NCBI GenBank assembly: GCA_900314085.1
Contig: OMTX01000023.1
Coordinates: forward strand, 79,535-143,534
Reading direction: 5' to 3'
DNA from: an uncultured Lachnospiraceae bacterium
Lineage (GTDB): Bacteria > Bacillota > Clostridia > Lachnospirales > Lachnospiraceae
DNA: 64,000 nucleotides
This document shows positions 18,344 to 28,436 of this stretch, piece by piece. The notes below the pieces were generated by a model. It was not told the origin of the DNA. It did not search any database and saw nothing but the letters and a program-made list of their open reading frames with translations. The translations under genes and the position numbers were made by a program. Each line of letters opens with the position of its first letter. Position 1 is the first letter of the stretch.

Positions 18344-19975
18344 TCAAAAGCCACTGCTTTCCACCAGTTCCTGCGCCACACGTTCCGCGCAGCGGATACC
18401 GTCTACTGCGGCAGACATAATTCCGCCGGCAAAACCGGCTCCTTCTCCGCAGGGGTAGAGTCCTTTCATGGAAGGCGACTGGTAATCCTCTTCCCGGTTG
18501 ATCCGAACAGGGGAGGATGTCCTGCTCTCCACCCCGGAAAGAATGGCATCTTCCCGGTCGAAGCCCTTTATTTTTCGTCCGAATTCTTCGATGCCATCGG
18601 TTATTGCGTTTTTCAGTTCCGGAGGAAAAATCGCATCCACCCTCCCGAAATCCCGAAGGCCGCCGGTTTCGGAAGAAAACGCCCCGTAGGACGAAGACAT
18701 TCGGCCATTCCGGAAGTCGGCAAAAAGCTGCTGGGGAATTTTTCCTTTGCAGAGAGAAAAGGCTTTCTCCTCCAACCCCTCCTGAAAAGCAATGGCGGCA
18801 AGGGGATCCGTCAGTGAAAAATCCTCCGCCCCAACGTGGACAATGACGGCGCTGTTGCAATTCTTTCCATCCCGCAGGCGATTTGACATCCCGTTGACAG
18901 ACAGACGGCCGTCTTCACTTGAGGAATTCACCACCGTGCCGCCCGGGCACATGCAGAATGTCCAGACACCGCGCCCGGATGCTGCCTTGCCGGCAAGCTT
19001 GTAGTCGCCCCGTGGCAGCAGTGGGTGGGTAAGCTCGAACTGGGCCCGGTCCAGCCATTCCTGCGGATGCTCGATCCGGACGCCAACTGCGAATTCTTTG
19101 GAGCGCATGGAAACGCCCATGCCATTCAGCGTCCGGACAGTATCTCTGGCGCTGTGTCCCATAGCAAGAACAGCTTCATGAGAATAATATTCTTTCCCGG
19201 ATTCCGTGCGGATTCCGGCAAGGACAGGCCGACCGTCCTCTCCTGCGGTCGTCAGGAAGTCCGTCACCCTGGTATTGAAGTGAAATTCCCCGCCCATTTC
19301 TTCAATGGCCTTCCTCATGCGGGGGAGGACTTCCCGCAGCCGATCCGTCCCGATGTGAGGTTTGGCATCATAGAGAATATTTTCATCGGCCCCGTATTTG
19401 TAAAAAGTCTCGAGAACGAACTGCTGACGGCCAAACCGGTCCTTTGTCAGCGTATTCAGCTTGCCGTCGGAAAAAGTTCCGGCACCGCCTTCGCCGTAGC
19501 AGACATTGGTCCGGTCCGAAAGCTTTCCTGTCGCAAAAAAATTGTCAACCGCCTGTATCCGCTCCTCCACCGCCGCTCCCCGCTCGAAGACGACAGGGCA
19601 AAAGCCCAAAACCGCCAGCAGATAGGCAGCAAAAAGCCCGGCCGGTCCGTCTCCGATGATGAGGGGACGCTCCCTTTTTCCCGGCGCAGCATGGGCAGGA
19701 AGGGTATAGACAGTCTCCTTCGGCCGCTCAATCAGGATGTGCTTTTTCGGGTGTTTCCGGAGGATGGCATTTTCGGCAGCGAAGGCCACCGAAAGGGTGT
19801 AGTTGAAATAGATGTCCGGCTTCTTCCGGGCATCCACGGACTTCTTCAGAATCCGAATGTCTTTGATATCCCGGACATTGCAGGGAATGGCATCCGCTAT
19901 GAAGCTTTTGATTCCGTCTTTTTCGTCTTCCGCAAAAAAAGACAGGGGGATCTTCACCTGTCGCAGAGTCAGCAT
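18344..19975 (-). CDS. FAD-dependent dehydrogenase-like flavoprotein (COG2509 type)
   Basis: 543 residues. A distinctive N-terminal domain of about 100 residues precedes the FAD-binding Rossmann motif IIGDGPAGLFAA at 106-117. Further signatures are NVCYGEGGAGTFSDGKLNT and the C-terminal GLYPCGEGAGFAGGIMSAAVDG, which contacts the flavin. The family is widespread in Clostridia; its substrate is not known. The start at MLTLRQV follows AAAGGA and overlaps the end of the upstream flavoprotein gene by seven bases, so the two FAD proteins are coupled. It ends 55 bases before the mutS start. Confidence 0.85.
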   Translation of the reverse strand: MLTLRQVKIPLSFFAEDEKDGIKSFIADAIPCNVRDIKDIRILKKSVDARKKPDIYFNYTLSVAFAAENAILRKHPKKHILIERPKETVYTLPAHAAPGKRERPLIIGDGPAGLFAAYLLAVLGFCPVVFERGAAVEERIQAVDNFFATGKLSDRTNVCYGEGGAGTFSDGKLNTLTKDRFGRQQFVLETFYKYGADENILYDAKPHIGTDRLREVLPRMRKAIEEMGGEFHFNTRVTDFLTTAGEDGRPVLAGIRTESGKEYYSHEAVLAMGHSARDTVRTLNGMGVSMRSKEFAVGVRIEHPQEWLDRAQFELTHPLLPRGDYKLAGKAASGRGVWTFCMCPGGTVVNSSSEDGRLSVNGMSNRLRDGKNCNSAVIVHVGAEDFSLTDPLAAIAFQEGLEEKAFSLCKGKIPQQLFADFRNGRMSSSYGAFSSETGGLRDFGRVDAIFPPELKNAITDGIEEFGRKIKGFDREDAILSGVESRTSSPVRINREEDYQSPSMKGLYPCGEGAGFAGGIMSAAVDGIRCAERVAQELVESSGF

Positions 19976-21297
19976 ATCGTTCCTTTCAAAGCGCTTCCGG
20001 CCAGATGGCCGGTTGCAAATGCCCACTGAAGATTGTAGCCTCCGCAGCGGCCGTCACAATTCAAATCTTCCCCGATGACAAAAAGCCCGGGGTAGTTAAC
20101 TGTCTCACAGGATTCCGGATGAATTGCGGAAAGAAGAAGGCCTCCTGACGTCACCTGGGCCCGATCAAAATCCGCATAGCCGGTGACCGGGAAATGCAGA
20201 CCGGTCAGAGTTTTTGCAATTTCTTCCGCATCGGACAGGTGAAATCCTCCAACGGAAATGCTCTTTTTCAACCCTGCCTGTTCAAGGAAAAACGGAGCCG
20301 CCTTGTAGGGAAGAAGACCTGTCAGCGCCTGGGAAACAGGCCGGCCGGCTCCGCTCTTTTTTACGATTGAATATACACTATCCCCGGTAAGTCCCTCCGG
20401 AAAAAGATTTAAGGAAAGCTCAACTTCCTTTCCGGCAGCAAGGCAGCGGACGGCCGGGCTGCTGACATTCATGACGGGAATGCCGGACAGGCCTTCCTTC
20501 GTGAACTGAATTTCACCCGTGTCTTCGGATAGCAGTACACTGTCTGCAAACACGGCTGTCTTCGCCGGAAGCCGCAGGCCGAAAAGTTCCGGATCATAGG
20601 GCTTGCCGAGATGCAGGGAAACCAGGGCGGGCAGGGGCTTCTCTACAGGGAGGCCGAGTTTTTCAAGAAAAAGAAAGCTCTCTCCGGCTGAGCCTGTCTT
20701 CGGAGCTGCTGCCCCGCCGGCCGCAAGCACCAGATTCCGGCAGGAGAACATCTCTTCTGCTGCAGTTTCTCCGTCCACGGTCTCCCTTTCGCGGGCCGCC
20801 TTCGCAGCCGCCTTTTTCCCGGAAGGTCCCTTCTTTTTTGCCGGTTCGACGGGGGTTTGCTGAGAAGTAAGGAAATACGCATCCCCCCTTGTTTCAATGC
20901 CCGTCACCGTGCAGGACATATGCAGTTGAGCTCCGGCGTCGATGACGGCCGCCGTCAGAAGATCGGCAAAGGACCTTGCCTCCCCGGAAGCCGGATAGCA
21001 ATATCCTTCCCGGAATACCGGAACGATGCCGATTCCTTCAAAGAAGGAAACCGTGTCCTGCCAGCCGAAGCGGTCAAGCACTTCCTTCACGGCCTCGGGA
21101 GAATCACTGTGATAATATTCATACGCCATGGCGCTGTTTGTGAAATTGCAGCGCCCATTCCCTGTCTGGGAAAGCTTCTTTCCGCACCGGTCATTCTTTT
21201 CGAGGACGCAGACAGATAGCCCCCGTCGGGCAGCTGTCAGGGCACAGACAAGGCCTGCCGCCCCGCCGCCTATGATGATGGTATCAAAAACTTTCAT
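19969..21297 (-). CDS. HI0933-family flavoprotein (NAD(P)/FAD-dependent oxidoreductase)
   Basis: 442 residues with the FAD-binding motif IIIGGGAAGLVCA near the N-terminus, the family stretch KKLSQTGNGRCNFTN and the C-terminal GEDLNCDGRCGGYNLQWAFATG. This family (YhiN/HI0933-like) has no firmly established reaction. A Lys/Ala-rich low-complexity segment near residues 150-180 (KKKGPSGKKAAAKAARER) is inserted between conserved blocks. The start is set at MKVFDT, preceded by GGGCGG; a TTG seven codons upstream lacks a ribosome-binding site. It overlaps the next flavoprotein gene. Confidence 0.85.
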   Translation of the reverse strand: MKVFDTIIIGGGAAGLVCALTAARRGLSVCVLEKNDRCGKKLSQTGNGRCNFTNSAMAYEYYHSDSPEAVKEVLDRFGWQDTVSFFEGIGIVPVFREGYCYPASGEARSFADLLTAAVIDAGAQLHMSCTVTGIETRGDAYFLTSQQTPVEPAKKKGPSGKKAAAKAARERETVDGETAAEEMFSCRNLVLAAGGAAAPKTGSAGESFLFLEKLGLPVEKPLPALVSLHLGKPYDPELFGLRLPAKTAVFADSVLLSEDTGEIQFTKEGLSGIPVMNVSSPAVRCLAAGKEVELSLNLFPEGLTGDSVYSIVKKSGAGRPVSQALTGLLPYKAAPFFLEQAGLKKSISVGGFHLSDAEEIAKTLTGLHFPVTGYADFDRAQVTSGGLLLSAIHPESCETVNYPGLFVIGEDLNCDGRCGGYNLQWAFATGHLAGSALKGTIC

Positions 21298-21356
21298 CCG
21301 AAAATACCGCCCTGCCAAAAGTTTACTGCTGCCCGGGAAAAATATTAGTCATATGA

Positions 21357-23009
21357 TCATAAAAGCCCGGTCTTTTTGATGATACGGACGAGCGCTGCCC
21401 CCTTCGGAAGGCGAAGCAATTCTTCTTCCGTCACGGAATGGGTGATCAGAAGAAGGAAGAGATAAATCAGCATTCCGGCAAGGATAGCAAGGATCGTGGA
21501 AATTGCGTTGCTGTGCGTCAGCGCATGAAAGCCGGTGTAGATCAGCCACACGGCAATTGCCATCACAATCGATGCGATGCAGGGCTCAATATAGGTCGTA
21601 TGGATGTCCTGCTTCGTTCCGGAATACCTGCGCACGGCAATACCGTTTAAGACGCACATCAGAAGGGCATAGAAGGCATTGGCCAGCACCACGGCATAGA
21701 TATTGAGGCGGCAGGTCCGCATCAGAAAGACGAGAAAGAGCGCCTGAATCACCAGGGCAATCGCGGCATTGCGCACCGGAATCCGCAGGCGGTCAATTCC
21801 CTGCAGGAGCCCGTTCGAGAGTGTCGAAAGGGAATAGAAAATGACGGAAGCTGCGCCGACCGTCATCATCATCTGCGATGTCTTGTCCGGATCGGAGAAT
21901 AGCAGCATCATGATGGGCCCGCCGAGAGCCATGAGGCCGAAGGCGCAGGGGAAAGCAATCAGCATGGTAAAGCGGGTAGCTGAGTGAATCTGCCGCCGGC
22001 AAAGCTTCATGTCTCCGGCCTTATAAGCCTTGGTCAGAGTGGGAACGGCAGATGCCGCCATAGCTGACGCAATGGAAATCGGGACATTGATCAGAACCTT
22101 GAACTGGCCCGTATAAACACCCCACCACTCGGAAATTTCCCCGGCGCTGTAGGCCTGGGCAACCGCAATATTCTTAAAAATCGTCTGATCGATGATGGAG
22201 CTGATATTGTAAATGGTCGTAGAAAGAAGGACGGGAACGATGGTAAAGACAAGCGTCTTCATGATCTGCCCGTAGCCGGCATAGTTCACCGTGTGATCTC
22301 TCACAACCTTTGCCTTGAACCTGCTGTAAAAAAGGAAGAAGACAAAGATCATAAAAGCAAGGGCAATCAGGGCTCCGCAAGCCGTACCAAGCGTTCCGCC
22401 GGCTGCCCCGTAGGCTGCAGCCACCTGCTTTTCATTTCCGAGAACCGCGCCGACCTTCTTTCCGTAGGCGAAAAGGGAGTAGGCCGCGACTACACTGACA
22501 ATGGCGTTCGTGATCTGTTCCGCGATCTGGGAAATTGCGGTCGGCACCATAGTGCCGAGTCCCTGGAAGAAACCGCGGAGAACCCCGAGAATCGCCACAA
22601 TCAAAATGACAGGGGCAAGCACCCGAAGGGCGGGCGATGCATAAGGGGTTTTGAGCCAGCCGGTGAACAGATCTGCCGCAAACCAGACAATGGCGCAGCC
22701 CGCTCCGCCGGAAATGGCTGCAAAAACCAGCGATCCTTTCAGAACCTTCATCATATTCTTCCGCTCTCCTGCGGCGAGCCGCGCAGCGACGAGCTTGCTG
22801 ACGGCCAGGGGAATGCTGTAGGAAGAAATAATCAGGATGATATTGTAAATTTCAAATGCAGTTCCGTAGTAGTCGTTCCCGGTTTTCCCGATGATGGCTG
22901 TCAGCGGGATCCGGTAAACAAGCCCGATGATCCGGCTGATGATGGATGCCACCGCAAGAATCGAGCCCTGGACGATGAAAGCGGAGTCGCTTTTCTTTGT
23001 GTTCGGCAT
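21357..23009 (-). CDS. Lipid-linked oligosaccharide flippase, MOP superfamily (SpoVB/MurJ-like)
   Basis: 550 residues, mostly hydrophobic, with about 14 membrane segments typical of the MVF/polysaccharide-export branch of the MOP superfamily. GSILAVASIISRIIGLVYRIPL at the N-terminus and GFFQGLGTMVPTAISQIAEQ near 165-185 resemble SpoVB/YtgP proteins, which are thought to move lipid-linked precursors across the membrane. Whether it handles lipid II, teichoic-acid or capsule precursors cannot be told. It stands alone between a DUF3048 gene and a flavoprotein gene, all in the same direction. Confidence 0.85.
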   Translation of the reverse strand: MPNTKKSDSAFIVQGSILAVASIISRIIGLVYRIPLTAIIGKTGNDYYGTAFEIYNIILIISSYSIPLAVSKLVAARLAAGERKNMMKVLKGSLVFAAISGGAGCAIVWFAADLFTGWLKTPYASPALRVLAPVILIVAILGVLRGFFQGLGTMVPTAISQIAEQITNAIVSVVAAYSLFAYGKKVGAVLGNEKQVAAAYGAAGGTLGTACGALIALAFMIFVFFLFYSRFKAKVVRDHTVNYAGYGQIMKTLVFTIVPVLLSTTIYNISSIIDQTIFKNIAVAQAYSAGEISEWWGVYTGQFKVLINVPISIASAMAASAVPTLTKAYKAGDMKLCRRQIHSATRFTMLIAFPCAFGLMALGGPIMMLLFSDPDKTSQMMMTVGAASVIFYSLSTLSNGLLQGIDRLRIPVRNAAIALVIQALFLVFLMRTCRLNIYAVVLANAFYALLMCVLNGIAVRRYSGTKQDIHTTYIEPCIASIVMAIAVWLIYTGFHALTHSNAISTILAILAGMLIYLFLLLITHSVTEEELLRLPKGAALVRIIKKTGLL

Positions 23010-23079
23010 AAAAATAAAGACTTCTGTAGTGCTTGCGCTGCCTGTTTGTTAGTTATGTCTAACCGATTGTAATCCTCTT

Positions 23080-24243
23080 TTAATTTCCGGTCAATTGGTT
23101 CTGCGTGGCAAAATAGGTGTTCTTTTCCATTGCCGAGCTGCTTTCAAGGCAGATCCAGGTCTTCCCCGGATTCAGGGCAATTTCACTGCCGTCCGGCATA
23201 TAGTAATGGGTGATATCCGTATTCCCGGCCTTTGACCAGGTGATGTCCACCATTTTTCCGTTTGTCAGGAACTTTCCGCTCCCGCTGCCTGTGAGCGGGA
23301 TATTCAGATATTCGAAGCCTTCGTAGTTTGAAACCGGTGCCTGTTCAATGATAATATTCCGAACCGCAATCTGCTGCCCGTCAACGGAATCCGTCTCGGG
23401 CGCGTTGAATTCAAACCGCTGGTAAGTTTTTGAAGCATCATCGTAGACGAAATAAGGCTTGCTGTTCGGGTAATAGACGGTCAGCGCCTTGCAGTCGGTT
23501 CCGGAAGCAAGCGTATTCTCCGTCCCTGAAAACGAGAAATGGTTGGCTGCCTTGTTTGCCGTATCAAAGCCCTTGGCCTCGATTCCGGCAGTGATACCGG
23601 CTGCCGAAGTGAAAGCATTGTGAGGGGCTTTCCGATCAGAAGACCGGAAAAAGACCTGGTTCGAGATGGTGCCGTCCAACCCGTTCATCTCATCGACAAT
23701 GCCGCTCTTTAAGACTTCCTCTCCCTGAACGGACTGACCATAGTGGATATAGACGGCATTGTATTCAGAAGCGAAATAAGCGAAATAGGGGCGGCAGGAA
23801 CGGACATTTCCCACAATGTCCAGGCCGTCGTAATCGTCAAACAGGGCCATATAGCGGGAAATGCCGCCCTCCATGGGGCATTCATAGATAATGCCCGCCC
23901 GATTGATAGCTGCATGGGGAAGGGCTGCTTTCGTATTTTCAATCATCACCGCTACCAGCCGGCGGCCGGCTGCATCTGCGTGCTCCAGGGGAAGCCCCGT
24001 GAGGGCGGAAACAGGTCCCTGCGGAGAAACCTCCTCCGGCTGCTTTTCTTCCTCTTTTTTCACGTCTGATTTTTTTTCAGCCGCATTGGTTTCCGTCTGC
24101 GCTGCTTCTTTTGCCTGCTGTTTTTGCCTGTAGTCGAGTACAAAAAAAGCAGCAATCAGAGCAGCCAGAAGGATGATCAGAATGACGATCAGAATTTTGT
24201 GTCCCTTTTTCAAAGTCTTATTTCCTCTCTCTGTTTTTTTCAT
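23080..24243 (-). CDS. DUF3048-domain membrane-anchored protein (YerB-like)
   Basis: About 387 residues: a basic start, one membrane helix (17-37), a charged Glu/Lys linker and an extracytoplasmic DUF3048 region beginning near PVSALTGLPLEHADA. Conserved blocks include VMIENTKAALPHAAINRAGIIYE and GNVRSCRPYFAYFASEY. YerB-type proteins have no established function. The start is set at MKKTERG; a GTG eight codons upstream is possible but has only a weak AGGG. It follows ybeY after a short gap and may be in one transcript with phoH and ybeY. Confidence 0.8.
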   Translation of the reverse strand: MKKTERGNKTLKKGHKILIVILIILLAALIAAFFVLDYRQKQQAKEAAQTETNAAEKKSDVKKEEEKQPEEVSPQGPVSALTGLPLEHADAAGRRLVAVMIENTKAALPHAAINRAGIIYECPMEGGISRYMALFDDYDGLDIVGNVRSCRPYFAYFASEYNAVYIHYGQSVQGEEVLKSGIVDEMNGLDGTISNQVFFRSSDRKAPHNAFTSAAGITAGIEAKGFDTANKAANHFSFSGTENTLASGTDCKALTVYYPNSKPYFVYDDASKTYQRFEFNAPETDSVDGQQIAVRNIIIEQAPVSNYEGFEYLNIPLTGSGSGKFLTNGKMVDITWSKAGNTDITHYYMPDGSEIALNPGKTWICLESSSAMEKNTYFATQNQLTGN

Positions 24244-24272
24244 GGTAAGTCCGCCGGTCCGTGACACTTACC

Positions 24273-24773
24273 CTATGCATCATCCCGGCTGATGCCGAGC
24301 TTCTCCATGATCTTTCTCTGCTCTTCTTCCATCCGGATCCGCTCGTCATCTTCCATGTGGTCATATCCCAGCAGATGCAGCATGGAATGGCAGATCAGGA
24401 AAGAATATTCCCTCCGAACCGAATGCCCGTACTCTGCAGCCTGCGAACGGATGCGTTCCAGGCAGAGAACGATATCGCCCAAAGGAATTTTCCCGGTATC
24501 CGGATCCATATCCAGGGAAAAATCGTGTACGGAATAATCCTCGTCCGGTGAAAGGGCGAGAAGCGGAAAGGAAAGCACATCTGTTTCCGCATCCACCGCC
24601 CGGTATTCCCTGTTCAGGGCGTGTACTTCGTCCGCATGCGTGAGTGTAATGGAAACTTCAGCCGGAAGAGAAAAGTCCTCCACGGAAAGCGCAGCATTTA
24701 CCGTATCTTCCGCGGTCTTTTCCAAATCAAAACCCAGATTTTCTTCGCATTCATCCGAAAAAATTATACTCAT
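24273..24773 (-). CDS. ybeY: Endoribonuclease YbeY
   Basis: 166 residues with the metal-binding signature HSMLHLLGYDH near residues 129-139, the zinc-ligand motif of the UPF0054 family. YbeY takes part in 16S rRNA 3' maturation and ribosome quality control. TDVLSFPL near 65-72 is also typical. It is preceded by a PgpH-like gene and by phoH, the conserved Bacillota neighbourhood. The length matches the family. Confidence 0.95.
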   Translation of the reverse strand: MSIIFSDECEENLGFDLEKTAEDTVNAALSVEDFSLPAEVSITLTHADEVHALNREYRAVDAETDVLSFPLLALSPDEDYSVHDFSLDMDPDTGKIPLGDIVLCLERIRSQAAEYGHSVRREYSFLICHSMLHLLGYDHMEDDERIRMEEEQRKIMEKLGISRDDA

Positions 24774-26003
24774 GAATAATATTTCTCCCCACCAGGAAAA
24801 TGCTCTGCGTTTGCAGTACCATCATGTCATCCCTCCGTCTGTCCCAGGAGATCCTTCTTCGCCAGAAAATCCCGAATGCGGAGAAACTGGTTGATGCCCA
24901 TGCCGGACTGGTCATAAAAGCCCTCAGCGGAAATGTCGTTGAGCGTCCGGTATATCACCATGGACTGATTCCAATCCGTTGTGAAAGTATCCGAATCCAG
25001 AAGTTCCAGCTTTGTAATAATCGTATCCACCATATGGACAATAGCCGATTCCACGGTCGACGGTTTCTGTTCCAGCCCCTGATATTCCGAGAGAATCGTG
25101 ATGACATCCGTAGGAAAGCAATTGTCAACGGCCTGACGAACCCCGTTCGCCACGACCGGTTCCCCGGCCATGACACCAAGACGGTAATACATTCCGGCGC
25201 AGCGGGCTGTCAGCACTTTTGCCCCGGCAAGGCGGGCACAGGCTCCGGAAGCCATGGAAACACGTTTTGCGTGCTCATACTCGGCAAGAGAATAGCGGCG
25301 GATATCCTGCACCAGGGGACAATCGGGATCCAGCAGGGTTTCATAAGCAGAAACCGGTTCCCTGCGGTCAAACCTGACCAGAATGGGGAAAAGAATCCAG
25401 GCGGTCAAAGCCGTAATGAGACCGGAAGCAAAGGCGTCCTTTAAGAAGGACACCGGAAGCGTCCGGTAGGAAAGATACTGGAATACAGCCGGAATAAACA
25501 TATCCGCGCAGAACACGATGACACCCGTAAAAACGGTCACATGCTCATCCCGGATGTAGTCGGAAAGCAGGGCTCCCACGCAGGCAAGCGAAACATAGCA
25601 GAGAAGCATATACATGCCGGCTCCCTCCGCCAGGGAAAAGATGCAGGCAAAGTAGACACTCAGAGCGATGGAAAGCTTTCCGTCCGTCACGGATGTCACC
25701 AGAAAACTGATGATCATGATCGGGAAAAAGAAATCCGGAAGGTAGGTTCCGGCTATGACAAGGGCAAAGCAGACGGCAAAAATCACGATGAGCTTACGGT
25801 AACCGGTTCCGTTGAAGGCGAGGCGATCCGAAAGCCTCTCATGCCGCAGGGCGAGGAAAAAAACAGCCAGAAACAGGGCCGACAGGGCAAGAATGCAGAC
25901 TTCTTCATCGAGAAGAAGGCTTTCCCTGTAGGAAAGCAGAATCAGGCCTGCAGCGAAAATTACAATACAGAAGAAAACGCTCGCAATCCGTCGGACGGAA
26001 AGC

Positions 26004-27005
<1,002 letters not shown>

Positions 27006-27065
27006 ATCCGTTTACTTATCGCTCCTGAAAAACCACAACAAGTTGTATCTTAACACTTTTGACCT

Positions 27066-27077
27066 ACTATTAATAGT
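27066..27077. promoter_or_regulatory. 12 bp palindrome upstream of phoH
   Basis: ACTATTAATAGT is a perfect palindrome about 60 bases upstream of the phoH start, in an AT-rich gap where the phoH promoter should lie. It could be an operator. No factor can be named. Confidence 0.35.
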
Positions 27078-27122
27078 GAGAATACATATTTCTAAAAGCC
27101 GCAGGAAAACTTCCGGCGAAAA

Positions 27123-28436
27123 TCACCCGAAGTCCTCCGGTCTTTTTTTGATGACCTGCTTTTTGCCCGGATCGGCCGCCCCGATGGTATAGGCCTTTGC
27201 CAGGAGTTCCCTTGCCGCATCTGCCTTTTCACGGCTGTTAAAATGTACGGCAAGAAGCGGTTCACCCTCTTGTACATAGTCTCCCGTCTTTTTTAAAAGC
27301 GTGAGCCCGACGGAAAGGTCAATCGGATCCTCCTTGGTTTCCCGGCCGCCGCCCAGGGCTGCCTCAGCCCTGCCGACGAGTTCCGCCTGTATGCCCTGAA
27401 TGTAGCCGGAATGCGGTGCAGAGAAAGTCTCCTCCTCTGCTGCAGTCTCCAAAAGCCCCGTATCAAGAACATACTTCCTGTTCGAACCCTGGGCATCCAA
27501 AATGCGGCAGAGCTGCTCTAAAGCAGAGCCGTCTTCTATCGTTTTTTCGGCTCTTGTCCGGCCTTGTGCCGCACTGTCAGCCTTTCCGCCTTCAAAGATC
27601 ATCTCCCCCGCAAGAGACAAAACCAGTTCCCTGTAATCGGCAGGACCATTCCCCTTCAGAAGTTCGACAGCTTCCATGACTTCATAGACGTTGCCAACCG
27701 CATTTCCGAGCGGCTCATTCATATCCGTAATGAAACAGGAAACCCTGTGCCCGGCAATTTTTCCCAGTTCAATCATCGCTTTGGCAAGCCTGACGGAATC
27801 TTCCTCCGTTTTCATGAAAGCGCCTGCGCCGGTTTTTACATCAAGAACGATCGTGTCCGCCCCGCTGGCCAGCTTTTTCGACATGATGGAAGAAGCGATC
27901 AGGGGAATGGACTCTACCGTTCCGGACGCATCCCGGAGGGCATAGAGCTTCCTGTCCGCCGGTGTCAGATCGTCCGTCTGTCCGGAAATCGCTGCCCCGA
28001 TTGTCTTCACCTGGCGTACAAATTCATCATCTGAAAGATCCGTGCGAAAGCCCGGGAAGCATTCAAGCTTGTCCAGTGTTCCGCCCGTAAAGCCAAGCCC
28101 CCGGCCGGAAAGCTTGGCACAGGGAACGCCTGCCGCCGATACAATCGGGATCAGGGAAATCGTCGTCTTGTCACCGACACCGCCGGTTGAATGCTTGTCA
28201 ACCTTGATCCCGGAAATCTGAGACAGATCCATGATCTTTCCGGAGTCCCGCATGGCAAACGTAAGAGCAGCCGTTTCCGCATCACTCATTCCGTTCAGGC
28301 AGACAGCCATGAGAAAGGCGGAAACCTGATAATCAGGGATATTTCCGTCGGTATAGCCGTTTACAAGAAAGGAAATCTCTTCTGCCGAAAGCTCCCGTCC
28401 CCGTCTTTTTTCATTGATAATATCCAGCGCGTTCAT
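27123..28436 (-). CDS. pdp: Pyrimidine-nucleoside phosphorylase
   Basis: 437 residues. It cleaves uridine, deoxyuridine or thymidine to base and (deoxy)ribose-1-phosphate in nucleoside salvage. The phosphate-binding signature KHSTGGVGDKTT lies near residue 80, KLSGRGLGFTGGTLDKLE near 108-125 is the family stretch, and DVKTGAGAFMK near 200 contributes to the active site. The length fits Bacillota Pdp. The ATG overlaps the stop of the upstream zinc-ribbon protein gene as ATGA, an unexpected coupling partner. No other salvage gene is adjacent. Confidence 0.93.
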   Translation of the reverse strand: MNALDIINEKRRGRELSAEEISFLVNGYTDGNIPDYQVSAFLMAVCLNGMSDAETAALTFAMRDSGKIMDLSQISGIKVDKHSTGGVGDKTTISLIPIVSAAGVPCAKLSGRGLGFTGGTLDKLECFPGFRTDLSDDEFVRQVKTIGAAISGQTDDLTPADRKLYALRDASGTVESIPLIASSIMSKKLASGADTIVLDVKTGAGAFMKTEEDSVRLAKAMIELGKIAGHRVSCFITDMNEPLGNAVGNVYEVMEAVELLKGNGPADYRELVLSLAGEMIFEGGKADSAAQGRTRAEKTIEDGSALEQLCRILDAQGSNRKYVLDTGLLETAAEEETFSAPHSGYIQGIQAELVGRAEAALGGGRETKEDPIDLSVGLTLLKKTGDYVQEGEPLLAVHFNSREKADAARELLAKAYTIGAADPGKKQVIKKRPEDFG

